64,000 nt of DNA. Origin: Rhizobium sp. Leaf371 (GTDB taxonomy: Bacteria > Pseudomonadota > Alphaproteobacteria > Rhizobiales > Rhizobiaceae). Below are positions 1 to 8,108 of this stretch, one piece after another. The stretch covers positions 408,083 through 472,082 of the forward strand of contig NZ_LMQB01000001.1 in NCBI RefSeq assembly GCF_001424045.1, given 5' to 3'. The notes below the pieces were generated by a model. It searched no databases, had not been told where the DNA came from, and saw only the letters and a program-made list of their open reading frames with translations. The position numbers were made by a program, and so were the translations under genes. The stretch's first letter is position 1. Each line of letters opens with the position of its first letter.

Positions 1-463
1 CGGTTTCGCTCACCTGATTGCCGGTCGCAGGGAAGCCGACGGCGCTTTCGTTGGCGGAGATCTGCGGCGGCGGGTTGCTGGCGAGCGCCTGCGCCTGCGC
101 CTCGAAGGAGCCGGCCGGATTGCGATAGTCCTCGTCTCCGCGCGCATAGGCGGTGCCGGTGATGTTGGGTTGCGCGTTGTCATCGGGGTCGGAGAGGCTC
201 GCCGACCGTTGCACGCGCATCTCGTGAACGGCGGTCGCCGCATCCGGTGCGCTGCTGACGACGGGCTGCTGCGAAGACATGGTGTCTAGGTCGGCCTGAT
301 TGACCGGGGACGACTGATAGCTGCCGTCGCCGACATTTTCCGGCGGCGTCAGCGCGTCGATGCTGTTGCAGGACGACAGCGTGAAAAGGAAAGGCAGAAC
401 GCACAGCGATGCTCTGGCGCGGCTGCGCGCGATGTTCGTCGTCGTTGCAAAGAGGATGCGCAC
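1..463 (-). CDS. putative lipoprotein, C-terminal part beyond the window
   Basis: The reading frame starts at a GTG at 463 and runs off the left edge, leaving 154 complete codons. A good ribosome-binding site (GGAGG) lies about 7 bases upstream. The N-terminus has basic residues, a hydrophobic stretch (LCVLPFLFTL) and a lipobox LSSC, so the cysteine near residue 34 should be lipidated after signal-peptide cleavage. The rest is Ser/Pro/Gln/Ala-rich and looks disordered. It is the last visible gene of the minus-strand lgt-midA-pgeF-M24 run, 257 bases after the M24 gene, so it may have its own promoter. I do not recognise a family, and the mature domain lies mostly outside the window. Confidence 0.6.
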   Translation of the reverse strand, partial: MRILFATTTNIARSRARASLCVLPFLFTLSSCNSIDALTPPENVGDGSYQSSPVNQADLDTMSSQQPVVSSAPDAATAVHEMRVQRSASLSDPDDNAQPNITGTAYARGDEDYRNPAGSFEAQAQALASNPPPQISANESAVGFPATGNQVSET

Positions 464-720
464 GGTCGACCTCCATCCTGGACAGATGCCGCGCCCGCCG
501 CCCGTCTCCAGCACGCCGCATGCCTTGGGGCATGAGGGATACGCTGCAGTATGAAACGCCGATACGCTGGCACACTGTGACGCCACCCGACGGGCCTATC
601 CCGTCGGTCGCAAACGTCAGGCAACCAGATTACGGCGATAATCCTAAGAAGCCGTATTGATCCGGCGTCTCCTTTTTGGGGCTGGCGGGGCCTTGGGCCC
701 GCTCTACCGTGCGCGGGATC

Positions 721-1872
721 TCAGAGGTCGATCACATCCAGGCCGAAGCGGGAGAGGGCCCGCGGTGCGCCGTCGGTGGTCACATAGGTCTGCCCGAGCG
801 TCATGGCCGTGCCGCTGTCGCTGTCCATGATGATCATGTGCACGAAGAGCGACATGTTGGGCAGGATTTCCTGCGGATTGCCGGCATGGAACATCTGCTG
901 CTCCATCCAGGAGGGCGAGAAGCGGGCGCCGAGCGAATAGCCGCAGGCGTTCAGCCGGTGCTTGGCAAGGCCGCGCTCGTCCATGATCTTGGCGTGGACA
1001 TCGAAGACGGTGCCGAACGTATTGCCCGGCCGCAGCACCATCTCGATCGCCTGAATGGTTTCGCGGCAGGCGCTGTAGAGTTCGCGATGACGATTGGTCG
1101 GCTCACCGACCACGATCGTGCGCATCATGGCGGCGTGGTAGTGGGCACTCACACCGGCCCATTCGAGCGTCAGCTGGTCCTGTGCGTCGAGCTTGCGGCG
1201 GCCGGCCTTGTAGCGGCAGAGAAGGGCGTCGGCACCCGAGCCGATGATGAACTCGTTGGCGGGATAGTCGCCGCCGCCTGCAAAGACTGCACCCTGCATG
1301 GCCGCAAGGATAGCGGCCTCGTCGCCGCCGGGACCGATCAGCGGCAAGGCGGCATCCAGCGCGTCGTCGGCAAGGCTCGCGGCCTTCTCGACATGAGCGA
1401 TTTCGGCGGCGCTCTTGATCAGGCGCAGGCGCCCGACCAGCATCGAGGCATCGACGATCTGGCCGAAGCTCGCCATCTGGTGATCGAGCAGCCGGGCGAT
1501 ACGTCCGGTCATGCCATGGGTGTCGTATTCGATGCCGATGCGGGCGCCGAGCAGATCGAGTTCGCTCAGCAGGTTCTTGAGGTCCATCGTCGGATCGGCA
1601 TTGACCCTGTCGACCCAGACTTCGATGCGCTCGATATTCGAGGTGTGGCGCGCCTGCCGAAGGTCGGCGGAACGGGTGAGCAGCACCATCGAGCCATCGG
1701 ATTTCACGACCAGCGTCTGGAAGAAGCAATAGCCGAACGTATCGTAGCCGGTCAGCCAGTACATGCTCTCCTGAGCAAAGAGCAGCAGGGCATCGAGCTT
1801 GTCTTCGCGCATCCTCGCCGTGAGGCTGGCAAGGCGTGCGGCATACTCGTCCTGGGTGAAGTGAAGGGCCAT
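721..1872 (-). CDS. M24-fold (pita-bread) hydrolase with degenerate metal site
   Basis: The 383-residue protein has the two-domain layout of creatinase/aminopeptidase P proteins: an N-terminal creatinase-like domain (about 10-150) and a C-terminal M24 fold (about 155-380). The five canonical metal ligands (D, D, H, E, E) appear to be absent. The first Asp position reads LEWAG (E237), the second falls in YHAAMMRT, the usual GHGIG is GYSLG (Y312), and the usual TIEPG strand is LFVHM (H345). It therefore resembles creatinase-type, metal-independent hydrolases more than a true Xaa-Pro peptidase. The ATG at 1872 lies 1 base after the pgeF stop, so the two genes are very probably cotranscribed. The substrate is unknown; general M24 annotation would call it Xaa-Pro peptidase. 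Confidence 0.82.
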   Translation of the reverse strand: MALHFTQDEYAARLASLTARMREDKLDALLLFAQESMYWLTGYDTFGYCFFQTLVVKSDGSMVLLTRSADLRQARHTSNIERIEVWVDRVNADPTMDLKNLLSELDLLGARIGIEYDTHGMTGRIARLLDHQMASFGQIVDASMLVGRLRLIKSAAEIAHVEKAASLADDALDAALPLIGPGGDEAAILAAMQGAVFAGGGDYPANEFIIGSGADALLCRYKAGRRKLDAQDQLTLEWAGVSAHYHAAMMRTIVVGEPTNRHRELYSACRETIQAIEMVLRPGNTFGTVFDVHAKIMDERGLAKHRLNACGYSLGARFSPSWMEQQMFHAGNPQEILPNMSLFVHMIIMDSDSGTAMTLGQTYVTTDGAPRALSRFGLDVIDL

Positions 1873-1873
1873 G

Positions 1874-2668
1874 TCATGCCTCCCTGATGCTGATGGCGGA
1901 AATCTGCCGGCCGTAATCCGGCTCGCTGCGATGGGTCGTCCGGCGGTAGGAAAAGAAGCGTGCTTCGTCCTCATAGGTGCAGAGGTCGAGCGTTTCGGCC
2001 TTGACGCCGGCTGCCGACAGGCGGTCGAGTGTGAAGGCGGGAAGGTCGAACATGGCGTGGCCGGCGGCGCGCTCGGAGGGCGTGAAGAACCTGTCATAGG
2101 AGGCGTCTTGCGCGCGGAATCGCTCGACGAATTCCGGTCCGACTTCGTAATTGGCAGGGCCGATGGAAGGCCCGAGACAGGCATGAATGTCCGACCGCGT
2201 CGCGCCGCGTGCCAGCATGGCGGCGATGGTGTTTTCGAGGACGCCGGTGAGCGCGCCTTTCCAGCCGGCATGCGCCGCGCCGATGACGCCGGCTCTGGCG
2301 TCGGCAAAGAGTATGGGGCCGCAATCGGCCGAGAGGACGCCGAGCACGATTCCGGGCGTCGTCGTGACCAGCGCATCCGCCTCGGAACGCGTGCCGTCAT
2401 AATCGGCGCCGATGGTCACGACGTCGGGTGAATGGATCTGATGCACGGTCGCGAGCCTCTCGACGGGCTGGCCGAACCAGGCGGCGACACGGGCGCGGTT
2501 TTCCTCGACATGCGCACGGGCGTCGCGCGAGCCGAGGCCGACGTTCAGCCCCGCATAAAGGCCCTCCGAGACGCCGCCCGCGCGGGTGAAAAACCCGTGC
2601 GCGATCAGGGGAGAGGCGGAGGAAAGCAGAGGGCTCTGGATAGGGGAAGGCAAGGCGTCGTCCGGCAT
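1874..2668 (-). CDS. pgeF: peptidoglycan editing factor PgeF (YfiH/DUF152 family)
   Basis: The 264-residue protein is a typical full-length member of the laccase-domain family now called PgeF. Known members remove wrongly incorporated L-serine from UDP-MurNAc-dipeptide precursors and act in the cytoplasm; some also show purine nucleosidase or polyphenol oxidase activity. The family's metal-binding residues are present: H79 in VHQIHS, C116 in SADCGP and H133 in GAAHAGWKG. It sits in the minus-strand operon between the MidA-like methyltransferase gene (197-base gap) and the M24-fold gene (1-base gap). The ATG at 2668 leaves the expected N-terminal segment ending in HGFFTRAGGVS. Confidence 0.9.
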   Translation of the reverse strand: MPDDALPSPIQSPLLSSASPLIAHGFFTRAGGVSEGLYAGLNVGLGSRDARAHVEENRARVAAWFGQPVERLATVHQIHSPDVVTIGADYDGTRSEADALVTTTPGIVLGVLSADCGPILFADARAGVIGAAHAGWKGALTGVLENTIAAMLARGATRSDIHACLGPSIGPANYEVGPEFVERFRAQDASYDRFFTPSERAAGHAMFDLPAFTLDRLSAAGVKAETLDLCTYEDEARFFSYRRTTHRSEPDYGRQISAISIREA

Positions 2669-2865
2669 TGGTCTTTCGCCCTTTTTCGATGTCCGTGCTT
2701 GCGAAGGAAACGGGCGATGCCAGACATGGCCCGCCTCTGATTTGCGCGGGATGTTGACCTTTTGCGTCCCGCCCTGTCAATCGCGCAGGCGAAAAACGAT
2801 GTCGGCCGCGGGGTTTGCAAGGCTGCCTTGTCCGCTGTCCCGCACAGACGCCGGAGGCAACATGC

Positions 2866-3957
2866 TCAAGCCTGGAACGGCACAAGGGCGATGGCGGGAT
2901 GGCTGACGGCGAGCACCTTGAAGAGTTCGCCCATCTTGCCTTCGCCCGAGCCCGAAAGCCGTTCGGCATCCTGCCGTACGCCTTCCTGCACGATGATGTC
3001 CTTGCCGCGCGCGAGCGCCTCGGCCCGTTCGCGGATGCCCAGGGCGAGCAGGAAATCCCCCTGATAGGTCAGGCCATTGATGCGGAGACCCTCTGCGACG
3101 GCCCGGCGGGCCAGCTGCTCGAAATCCACATGGCTGGTGATATCGGCCTCGCCCGGATGGGCGAGCGGCGGATCGAACTGGTGGTCACGCACGGCCTGCA
3201 GCGTATCGCCGTAATTGGTGGCCATATGCCCGTAATCGATGATGAGAGCGGAGCCGTCGCTGCGCTTCAGCCGGGAAGAGATCGCGGCCATGACCGCATC
3301 GCGGGCCGGCGCGACCTCGAAGATCGTGCCAACCGGGATGTTGTCTCCCGGCGGCAGGAGATCGGGATCGATGGTGGCGACGCCGGCGGTGAAGCAGAGC
3401 GTGTCGTTCGCGTCGAGGCCGACCATGCGCTCGCGAAAACCCTGTTCGGTCTTGACGAACTGGCGGATGGGGATGGCATCGAAAAGCTCGTTGGCGACGA
3501 GCAGCAGGAAGCCGTCGGGGATCTCCTCGAAGCTCTCGTGCCAGGCGATCTTGAACTTGTGGGCGACCAAAGTCTGGCTCTGGACCTTCTGCAGCCGCTC
3601 GCTGGTTTCGACCAGATGCACGCTCGCCTTTTCATAGAGGTCCGGCGAGAGGCGCGAAAGCACGCGCAGGATATCCGACATCATCGTGCCGCGGCCGGGT
3701 CCGATTTCCGCGATCGCGACCGTTTCCGGCGATCCGTGCCGGCGCCAGGCCTCGAACAGGAACATGCCGACGAGTTCGCCGAACAGCTGGCTGATCTCGG
3801 GCGCGGTGATGAAATCGCCGCTCTGTCCGAAAGGCTCGCGCGTGCGGTAGTAGCCATGTTCGGGATCTGCGAGGCAGAGCGCGAAATAGTCGGTGACGCT
3901 GATCGGGCCCGTTGCCAGGATGAGCGCCTTGATCTTGTCGCTGAGCGGCGTGGTCAT
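2866..3957 (-). CDS. SAM-dependent methyltransferase, MidA/NDUFAF7 (DUF185) family
   Basis: The 363-residue protein has the DUF185 fold. The start [16 protein letters not shown] and the SAM-binding loop EIGPGRG (residues 84-90) are diagnostic. The human homologue NDUFAF7 dimethylates an arginine in the NDUFS2 subunit of respiratory complex I. A comparable role on NuoD is plausible here but is inference. The start ATG overlaps the lgt stop by four bases (ATGA), so translation is probably coupled to lgt. The same lgt-methyltransferase-pgeF order is common in Rhizobiales. Confidence 0.88.
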   Translation of the reverse strand: MTTPLSDKIKALILATGPISVTDYFALCLADPEHGYYRTREPFGQSGDFITAPEISQLFGELVGMFLFEAWRRHGSPETVAIAEIGPGRGTMMSDILRVLSRLSPDLYEKASVHLVETSERLQKVQSQTLVAHKFKIAWHESFEEIPDGFLLLVANELFDAIPIRQFVKTEQGFRERMVGLDANDTLCFTAGVATIDPDLLPPGDNIPVGTIFEVAPARDAVMAAISSRLKRSDGSALIIDYGHMATNYGDTLQAVRDHQFDPPLAHPGEADITSHVDFEQLARRAVAEGLRINGLTYQGDFLLALGIRERAEALARGKDIIVQEGVRQDAERLSGSGEGKMGELFKVLAVSHPAIALVPFQA

Positions 3958-4805
3958 AGGCGCCCTCTGAGAAGGGCGCTCGCCCGGCTGGCGCGCAGGA
4001 TCGCCCAGAGGCCGAGGCCGACCATCGGCAGCGACAGGAGCATGCCCATCGTCAGCCAGCCCCCGGCGAGATAGCCGATCTGCGCGTCGGGTTCGCGGAA
4101 GAATTCCACGAAGATGCGGGCAAGGCCATAGCCGGTGATGAACACGCCGGCGACGAGACCCGGTGTTCGCAAGGCGTGGCGCTTGTAGATGAGGACAGCG
4201 AGCACGACGAGCAGCAGGATGCCCTCGAGAATGGCTTCGTAGATCTGGCTCGGGTGGCGGGCGAAGGGACCGCCGGTCGGGAACACGATGGCCCAGGGCA
4301 TGGAGGACAGGCGGCCCCAGAGTTCGCCATTGATGAAGTTGGCGAGGCGCCCGAACAACAGGCCGATCGGCACGACGGCCGCCACGATGTCGAACAGGCT
4401 CCAGATGGGGATGGACCGCTTGCGGGCGAAGATCAGCATTGCGAGGATCGTGCCGATGAGACCGCCATGGAAGGACATGCCGCCATTCCAGATCTCGAAG
4501 GCGCGAAGCGGATTGGCGATCACGGAGGGGAGGTCGTAAAACAGGATGTAGCCGATGCGACCACCACCGACGATGCCGACGGCGACCCAGAGCAGGAAGT
4601 CATCGAGATCGACCTCGGTGATCGGCGCCTTGCCGCCCCACAGCGTGTCGTTGCGAACCATCCGGCGCGCGTAAAGCCAGCCGAGCAGGATGCCCGCGAC
4701 ATAGGCCAGGCCATACCAGTGGATCTGAAGGGGCCCGATGGAGATCAGGACCGGGTCGATCTCCGGAAAGGGCAAAATCGAAAGAAGGCTTGCGATGGGT
4801 TCCAA
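3954..4805 (-). CDS. lgt: prolipoprotein diacylglyceryl transferase Lgt
   Basis: The 283-residue polytopic inner-membrane enzyme transfers diacylglycerol from phosphatidylglycerol to the lipobox cysteine of preprolipoproteins, the first step of lipoprotein maturation. Family signatures seen are HWYGLAY near the N-terminus, [12 protein letters not shown], the MSFHGGLIG segment and the Lgt signature around [14 protein letters not shown]. About seven hydrophobic segments fit the known topology. The start appears to be TTG at 4805, since no ATG or GTG gives the normal N-terminus, and the ribosome-binding site is weak. This is the first gene of the minus-strand operon and is divergent from the UbiK-like gene. 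Confidence 0.93.
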   Translation of the reverse strand: MEPIASLLSILPFPEIDPVLISIGPLQIHWYGLAYVAGILLGWLYARRMVRNDTLWGGKAPITEVDLDDFLLWVAVGIVGGGRIGYILFYDLPSVIANPLRAFEIWNGGMSFHGGLIGTILAMLIFARKRSIPIWSLFDIVAAVVPIGLLFGRLANFINGELWGRLSSMPWAIVFPTGGPFARHPSQIYEAILEGILLLVVLAVLIYKRHALRTPGLVAGVFITGYGLARIFVEFFREPDAQIGYLAGGWLTMGMLLSLPMVGLGLWAILRASRASALLRGRL

Positions 4806-5070
4806 AGGACGTGGCTCAGCCTCGGTTACACCCGGCCGATCCCCTGGCGACCCGGCAACGGATCAGGACCTGCGGCGGGTCTTTCACTGCGAACCGGCAT
4901 AGGTGCATTCGCTTGCCCGAACCATGGCGGGCGGCATGCATGGGGTCAAGCGAAGGCGGAGCGGCAAGTCTCATGATTCACTGGTTTTTCCTTGCAACCC
5001 GGTCCTGCCTCTCCTACCTCCCTATCACAGGCGCCGTGCGGCGCTTCAACCGCGATCCCGGAGGGACATC

Positions 5071-5331
5071 ATGACGACGACAGGTGGAAGCCGCATCCTC
5101 GACGATCTTGCCAAGCTGATGACGGATGCCGCGGGCGCGGCACAGGGCGTGCGACGCGAAGCGGAGACGATGTTCCGGACGCAGGGCGAGCGCATCCTCA
5201 ACACGATGGATGTGGTCAAGCGCGAAGAATTCGAGGTCGTGCGCGAGATGGCGCTGCGGGCGCGCGAGGAAAACGATGCGCTGCTGGCACGCGTCGCGCT
5301 CCTGGAAGCTCGGCTTGCCGAAAAGGGCTGA
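5071..5331 (+). CDS. UbiK-type accessory factor (BMFP domain, COG2960)
   Basis: The 86-residue protein matches the BMFP/UbiK family: short, charged and helical, with a C-terminal coiled coil (about residues 50-84, including ALLARVALLEARLAEKG) that trimerises in characterised members. In E. coli UbiK assists aerobic ubiquinone synthesis; whether rhizobial members do so is not shown. I chose the ATG at 5071 because GGAGGG lies about 7 bases upstream. A longer upstream frame exists but has no matching ribosome-binding site and an unlike N-terminus. A strong intrinsic terminator follows at 5361, so the gene is probably monocistronic. Confidence 0.85.
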   Translation: MTTTGGSRILDDLAKLMTDAAGAAQGVRREAETMFRTQGERILNTMDVVKREEFEVVREMALRAREENDALLARVALLEARLAEKG

Positions 5332-5360
5332 TCGGGCCTTCTTCTCCATCCGATATTGCG

Positions 5361-5389
5361 AAGCGGGAAGGGTGTTTCCCGCTTTTTTT
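5361..5389 (+). terminator. intrinsic terminator after the UbiK-like gene
   Basis: A perfect 9-bp stem (AAGCGGGAA / TTCCCGCTT) with a 6-base loop runs directly into a run of seven T. It lies 30 bases after the stop codon. Confidence 0.85.
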
Positions 5390-5509
5390 CGTTCGTCCGA
5401 TAGGCTGGGCTTAGAGAGGGGCGTTTATCGCCCTCATGAGAGGGTTGCCGCAGAGCGAAAACGAGAAAAAATTCGACCCTGTGGACATCCCTAAAAAACG
5501 CAATCCGCT

Positions 5510-5634
5510 GAATCCTTTACTGACTCAGGCTGAATCAGTTTCCAAAGCTCTATCCACAGCTGCGACGCCTTTTTTGGGTGGTCGGGGCTGGTGTGCAGAC
5601 TCCGGCGTTATACACTGATTTTACAAGATGATTC
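5510..5634. promoter_or_regulatory. cluster of five GANTC (CcrM) sites
   Basis: GANTC sites start at 5510, 5522, 5532, 5598 and 5630, five in 125 bases where chance gives about 0.5. GANTC is the target of CcrM, the cell-cycle adenine methyltransferase of Alphaproteobacteria. In Caulobacter and relatives such sites in promoters couple transcription to replication. The effect here is inference. Confidence 0.55.
5519..5539. repeat. 21-bp near-perfect palindrome
   Basis: The two 10-base arms (ACTGACTCAG and CTGAATCAGT) flank a central G and differ from perfect symmetry at one pair. Each arm contains a GANTC site. With no T run and a 1-base centre it looks more like a protein-binding operator than a terminator. 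Confidence 0.55.
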
Positions 5635-5787
5635 GAAACGGGTCACACGAGATACGGGCAGGGTCATCGGTTCGGCTTCGTCGTGCGTTCGTCGATCATT
5701 CCATGTTGTTTCCGGTGTTGTCGGGCCTGTGGGGCTTCGCGTGCGAACGCGACGGCGCATGCCACGCTGGAACTTTGAAGGTGAAGC

Positions 5788-6288
5788 ATGAGCCTCGTAG
5801 AACTGGAACTGCAGCGTCAATCCAATCCGGTCGATATGATCGAGTTCGTCGCGGCCACGAATGACTGGAGCTTCGAGCGTTCCGGCGAAGACGAAATCGC
5901 CATGACGGTGGAAGGCAAGTGGTCCGATTACCACGTCTCCTTCTCCTGGATGGAGGAGTTCGAAGCCCTGCATCTCGCCTGCGCCTTCGACATCAAGGTT
6001 CCCGAAAGCCGCGTCAACGAGGTCATCCGGCTTCTCTCCCACATTAATGGCCAGGTGCTGATGGGGCATTTCGATCTCTGGCGGCAGGAAGATGTCGTGA
6101 TCTTTCGCCAGTCGCTGCTTTTGTCCGGCGGTGCCGAGCCGACCAATCGTCAGGTGGAGGTTCTCTTGTCGAGCGCGCTCGATGCCTGCGAGAGCTATTT
6201 TCAGGCCTTCCAGTTCGTGGTCTGGTCCGGCGTCGATGCGGAGCGCGCGGTCGAGGCCGTGATGTTCGAAACGGTCGGAGAAGCCTGA
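5788..6288 (+). CDS. YbjN domain-containing protein
   Basis: The 166-residue cytoplasmic protein has the YbjN fold, a type III secretion chaperone-like fold seen in small proteins of uncertain role. Recognisable segments are the N-terminal NPVDMIEFVAATNDWSFER, the central ALHLACAFDIKVPE and the FRQSLLLSGG stretch followed by an alpha-helical C-terminus. In E. coli YbjN affects motility and stress phenotypes; no enzymatic activity is established. proC follows after 2 bases, so the pair is an operon. The region upstream carries the GANTC cluster. Confidence 0.82.
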   Translation: MSLVELELQRQSNPVDMIEFVAATNDWSFERSGEDEIAMTVEGKWSDYHVSFSWMEEFEALHLACAFDIKVPESRVNEVIRLLSHINGQVLMGHFDLWRQEDVVIFRQSLLLSGGAEPTNRQVEVLLSSALDACESYFQAFQFVVWSGVDAERAVEAVMFETVGEA

Positions 6289-6290
6289 TC

Positions 6291-7109
6291 GTGGTGGCGA
6301 GCGGTGTGGGCCCGATCGTTCTCGTCGGGGCCGGCAATATGGGCGGTGCCATGCTGTCCGGCTGGCTGAAGAGCGGTATTGCCGGTGGCGATGTCCTGGT
6401 GGTCGATCCGGGTCCGCCGCCCGCAATGGCGGCGATGATCGCCGATCATGGCGCGCGTCATGTGACGGTCGCGCCAGAGGGTGTCACGGCATCCGTTCTG
6501 TTTCTGGCGGTCAAGCCGCAGGTCATGCAGGCCGTTCTTCCGGCTCTTTCCGGCCTCGTCGGGCCACAGACCGTCATCGTGTCGGTCGCCGCCGGCAAGA
6601 CGCTCGGCTTTCTCCAGTCTCATCTCGGCGACGCCGCCATGGTGCGCGCCATGCCGAACACGCCCGCCATGATCGGCCGCGGTATCACCGGCGCCTTCGC
6701 CAATGCGAAGGTCGGTGACGAGCAGCGCGCCCGCGTCAACGATCTCCTCAAAGTGTCCGGTCCCGTCGAATGGGTCGATAGCGAGGCGGATATCGATGCC
6801 GTCACCGCGCTGTCGGGCAGCGGGCCGGCTTATGTTTTCTATCTCGTCGAATGCATGGCGGAAGCCGGCCGCAAGGCCGGACTTCGGGCGGACCTTGCCA
6901 TGCGTCTCGCACGGGAAACCGTCGCGGGGGCTGGTGAACTGCTTCACCAGTCCCCCGATGACGCCTCCAGGCTTCGCCAGAACGTCACATCGCCGGGAGG
7001 CACGACCGCTGCCGCCCTCGCGGTGCTGATGGCCGAAGACGGGATGCAGCCCCTTTTTACCGCCGCAGTGGCCGCAGCGCGGCAACGTGCCGAAGAACTG
7101 GCGAACTGA
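6291..7109 (+). CDS. proC: pyrroline-5-carboxylate reductase
   Basis: The 272-residue enzyme catalyses the last step of proline synthesis, NAD(P)H-dependent reduction of pyrroline-5-carboxylate. The N-terminal Rossmann motif is VGAGNMGGAM (about residues 13-22). The P5CR signature lies around residues 175-250 and includes ALSGSGPAYVF and TSPGGTTAAAL. Length is normal for the family. The GTG at 6291 follows the YbjN-domain gene by 2 bases, so the two are cotranscribed. Confidence 0.95.
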   Translation: MVASGVGPIVLVGAGNMGGAMLSGWLKSGIAGGDVLVVDPGPPPAMAAMIADHGARHVTVAPEGVTASVLFLAVKPQVMQAVLPALSGLVGPQTVIVSVAAGKTLGFLQSHLGDAAMVRAMPNTPAMIGRGITGAFANAKVGDEQRARVNDLLKVSGPVEWVDSEADIDAVTALSGSGPAYVFYLVECMAEAGRKAGLRADLAMRLARETVAGAGELLHQSPDDASRLRQNVTSPGGTTAAALAVLMAEDGMQPLFTAAVAAARQRAEELAN

Positions 7110-7110
7110 A

Positions 7111-7170
7111 CGCGTCGCGATCTCTCCGTTTCGCGAACCGCCGCACAGTTTTGCGGGACAGGCCTTAACA
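7111..7170. repeat. dispersed intergenic palindromic element, copy B
   Basis: The segment has the core GCACAGTTTTGCGGGACA and a GGCCTTA end. This aligns with the element at 53445-53516 and, in reverse orientation, with 43027-43090. It lies between proC and csaA. It resembles the palindromic intergenic elements scattered in Rhizobiaceae genomes (RIME-like); that family assignment is from memory. Confidence 0.45.
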
Positions 7171-7192
7171 TGTCTGACGAGGGCGAACGCCG

Positions 7193-7534
7193 ATGAACGA
7201 TGTGATTACCTATGCCGATTTCGAGAAGGTCGACATCCGCACCGGCACGATCGTCGAAGCCTCCGCCTTTCCGGAAGCGCGCAAGCCCGCGATCAAGCTC
7301 GTCATCGATTTCGGCCCCGAGATCGGGTTGAAAAAGTCTTCCGCGCAGATCACCGTCCACTACGATCTGGAAACGCTCGTCGGTCGCCAGGTGCTCGGCG
7401 TCGTCAACTTTCCACCGCGACAGATCGGCCCGTTCCGGTCCGAAGTCCTGACGCTGGGTTTCGAGGACGAGGCGGGTGCCATCGTCCTCGCATCGGCGGG
7501 CAAGCCGGTCCCGAATGGCCGGAAGCTTCTCTAG
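7193..7534 (+). CDS. csaA: CsaA-family tRNA-binding protein
   Basis: The 113-residue protein is a single tRNA-binding OB-fold domain of the CsaA/YgjH type. The family hallmarks are [17 protein letters not shown] at the start, KLVIDFG, the [16 protein letters not shown] core and a C-terminal NGRKLL. Bacillus CsaA shows chaperone activity linked to protein export; the alphaproteobacterial role is not established. The start ATG gives the normal length. A dispersed palindromic element lies between this gene and proC. Confidence 0.9.
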   Translation: MNDVITYADFEKVDIRTGTIVEASAFPEARKPAIKLVIDFGPEIGLKKSSAQITVHYDLETLVGRQVLGVVNFPPRQIGPFRSEVLTLGFEDEAGAIVLASAGKPVPNGRKLL

Positions 7535-7630
7535 CGTCCATCCCGCGCGGGGCGTATCTGCGCTCTTCCGTCCTGTCCGAAAGTATCGTTTCGACCGCGC
7601 GTGGACGCGTCGCGCCACAGTCAGTGTTTC

Positions 7631-7662
7631 CAATTAGATTTTTTCTTAGAAAACTCTAATTG
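7631..7662. repeat. A/T-rich nested inverted repeat before the PilZ-pilin operon
   Basis: The outer arms CAATTAGA (7631-7638) and TCTAATTG (7655-7662) are perfect complements. An inner dyad TTTTC-TTA-GAAAA sits between them. The surrounding 60 bases are strikingly A/T-rich for this GC-rich sequence. It lies about 155 bases upstream of the PilZ gene and could be a regulator-binding site or the csaA terminator. Confidence 0.5.
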
Positions 7663-7817
7663 AGTCACGCATATTTAGAAAATCCTTAAGTTCTTGGCGG
7701 TAGCGTTTCCGATGCAACCGGTCATGGTACTCCGTCGCTCCTCTGTCGTCGGCGAACCGGATCGGCGGTCAGCAGGAATCGAGACCTTTCTGCTCCTATC
7801 ATTTTCGGGAGTCATGG

Positions 7818-8108
7818 ATGCAAGAACATCGTCGTCAACCGCGCATGAAAACGTACAAATCCGGCCGCATCATTTTCAACGACGGTCGTTCGACACTTGA
7901 TTGTATATTGAGAAACCTTTCGGGGAGTGGAGCTAAACTGTCTTTCAGTCAGGTTCCAACGATCCCCGATACGTTCAAGGTGACGTTTTCGGACGGTTCG
8001 ATCCGGTCATGCAGCGTTGCATGGAGGAAGTCGCTCGATGTCGGCGTGTCCTTTCTCTCAGCCGACAATGCAACCATGACGGCATCCGAGCCGGGCGGAA
8101 ATCCGTGA
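7818..8108 (+). CDS. PilZ domain protein
   Basis: The 96-residue protein is a single PilZ domain. It has both c-di-GMP-binding elements: an RxxxR motif at residues 5-9 (RRQPR) and NxSxxG (NLSGSG) about 28 residues later. It probably binds cyclic di-GMP and acts as a switch on a surface process. Its stop overlaps the GTG of the next, TadE-like, gene (GTGA), which ties it to the pseudopilin-like genes downstream. The A/T-rich dyad at 7631-7662 lies in its promoter region. Confidence 0.87.
   Translation: MQEHRRQPRMKTYKSGRIIFNDGRSTLDCILRNLSGSGAKLSFSQVPTIPDTFKVTFSDGSIRSCSVAWRKSLDVGVSFLSADNATMTASEPGGNP

Larger units (their letters stand above)
5390..5787. other. intergenic region upstream of the YbjN-domain gene
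   Basis: About 400 bases hold no convincing gene. The region is locally A/T-richer than its surroundings and contains the GANTC cluster and palindrome listed separately. It also contains one DnaA-box-like 9-mer, CTATCCACA at 5550-5558, one mismatch from TTATCCACA. It presumably carries the promoter of the YbjN-domain gene and proC. Confidence 0.5.

Noticed and set aside
5390-5787. Chromosomal replication origin
   Set aside because: Only one near-match DnaA box is visible and the neighbours are not the hemE-type genes that flank oriC in known Rhizobiales. Kept only as a regulatory cluster.
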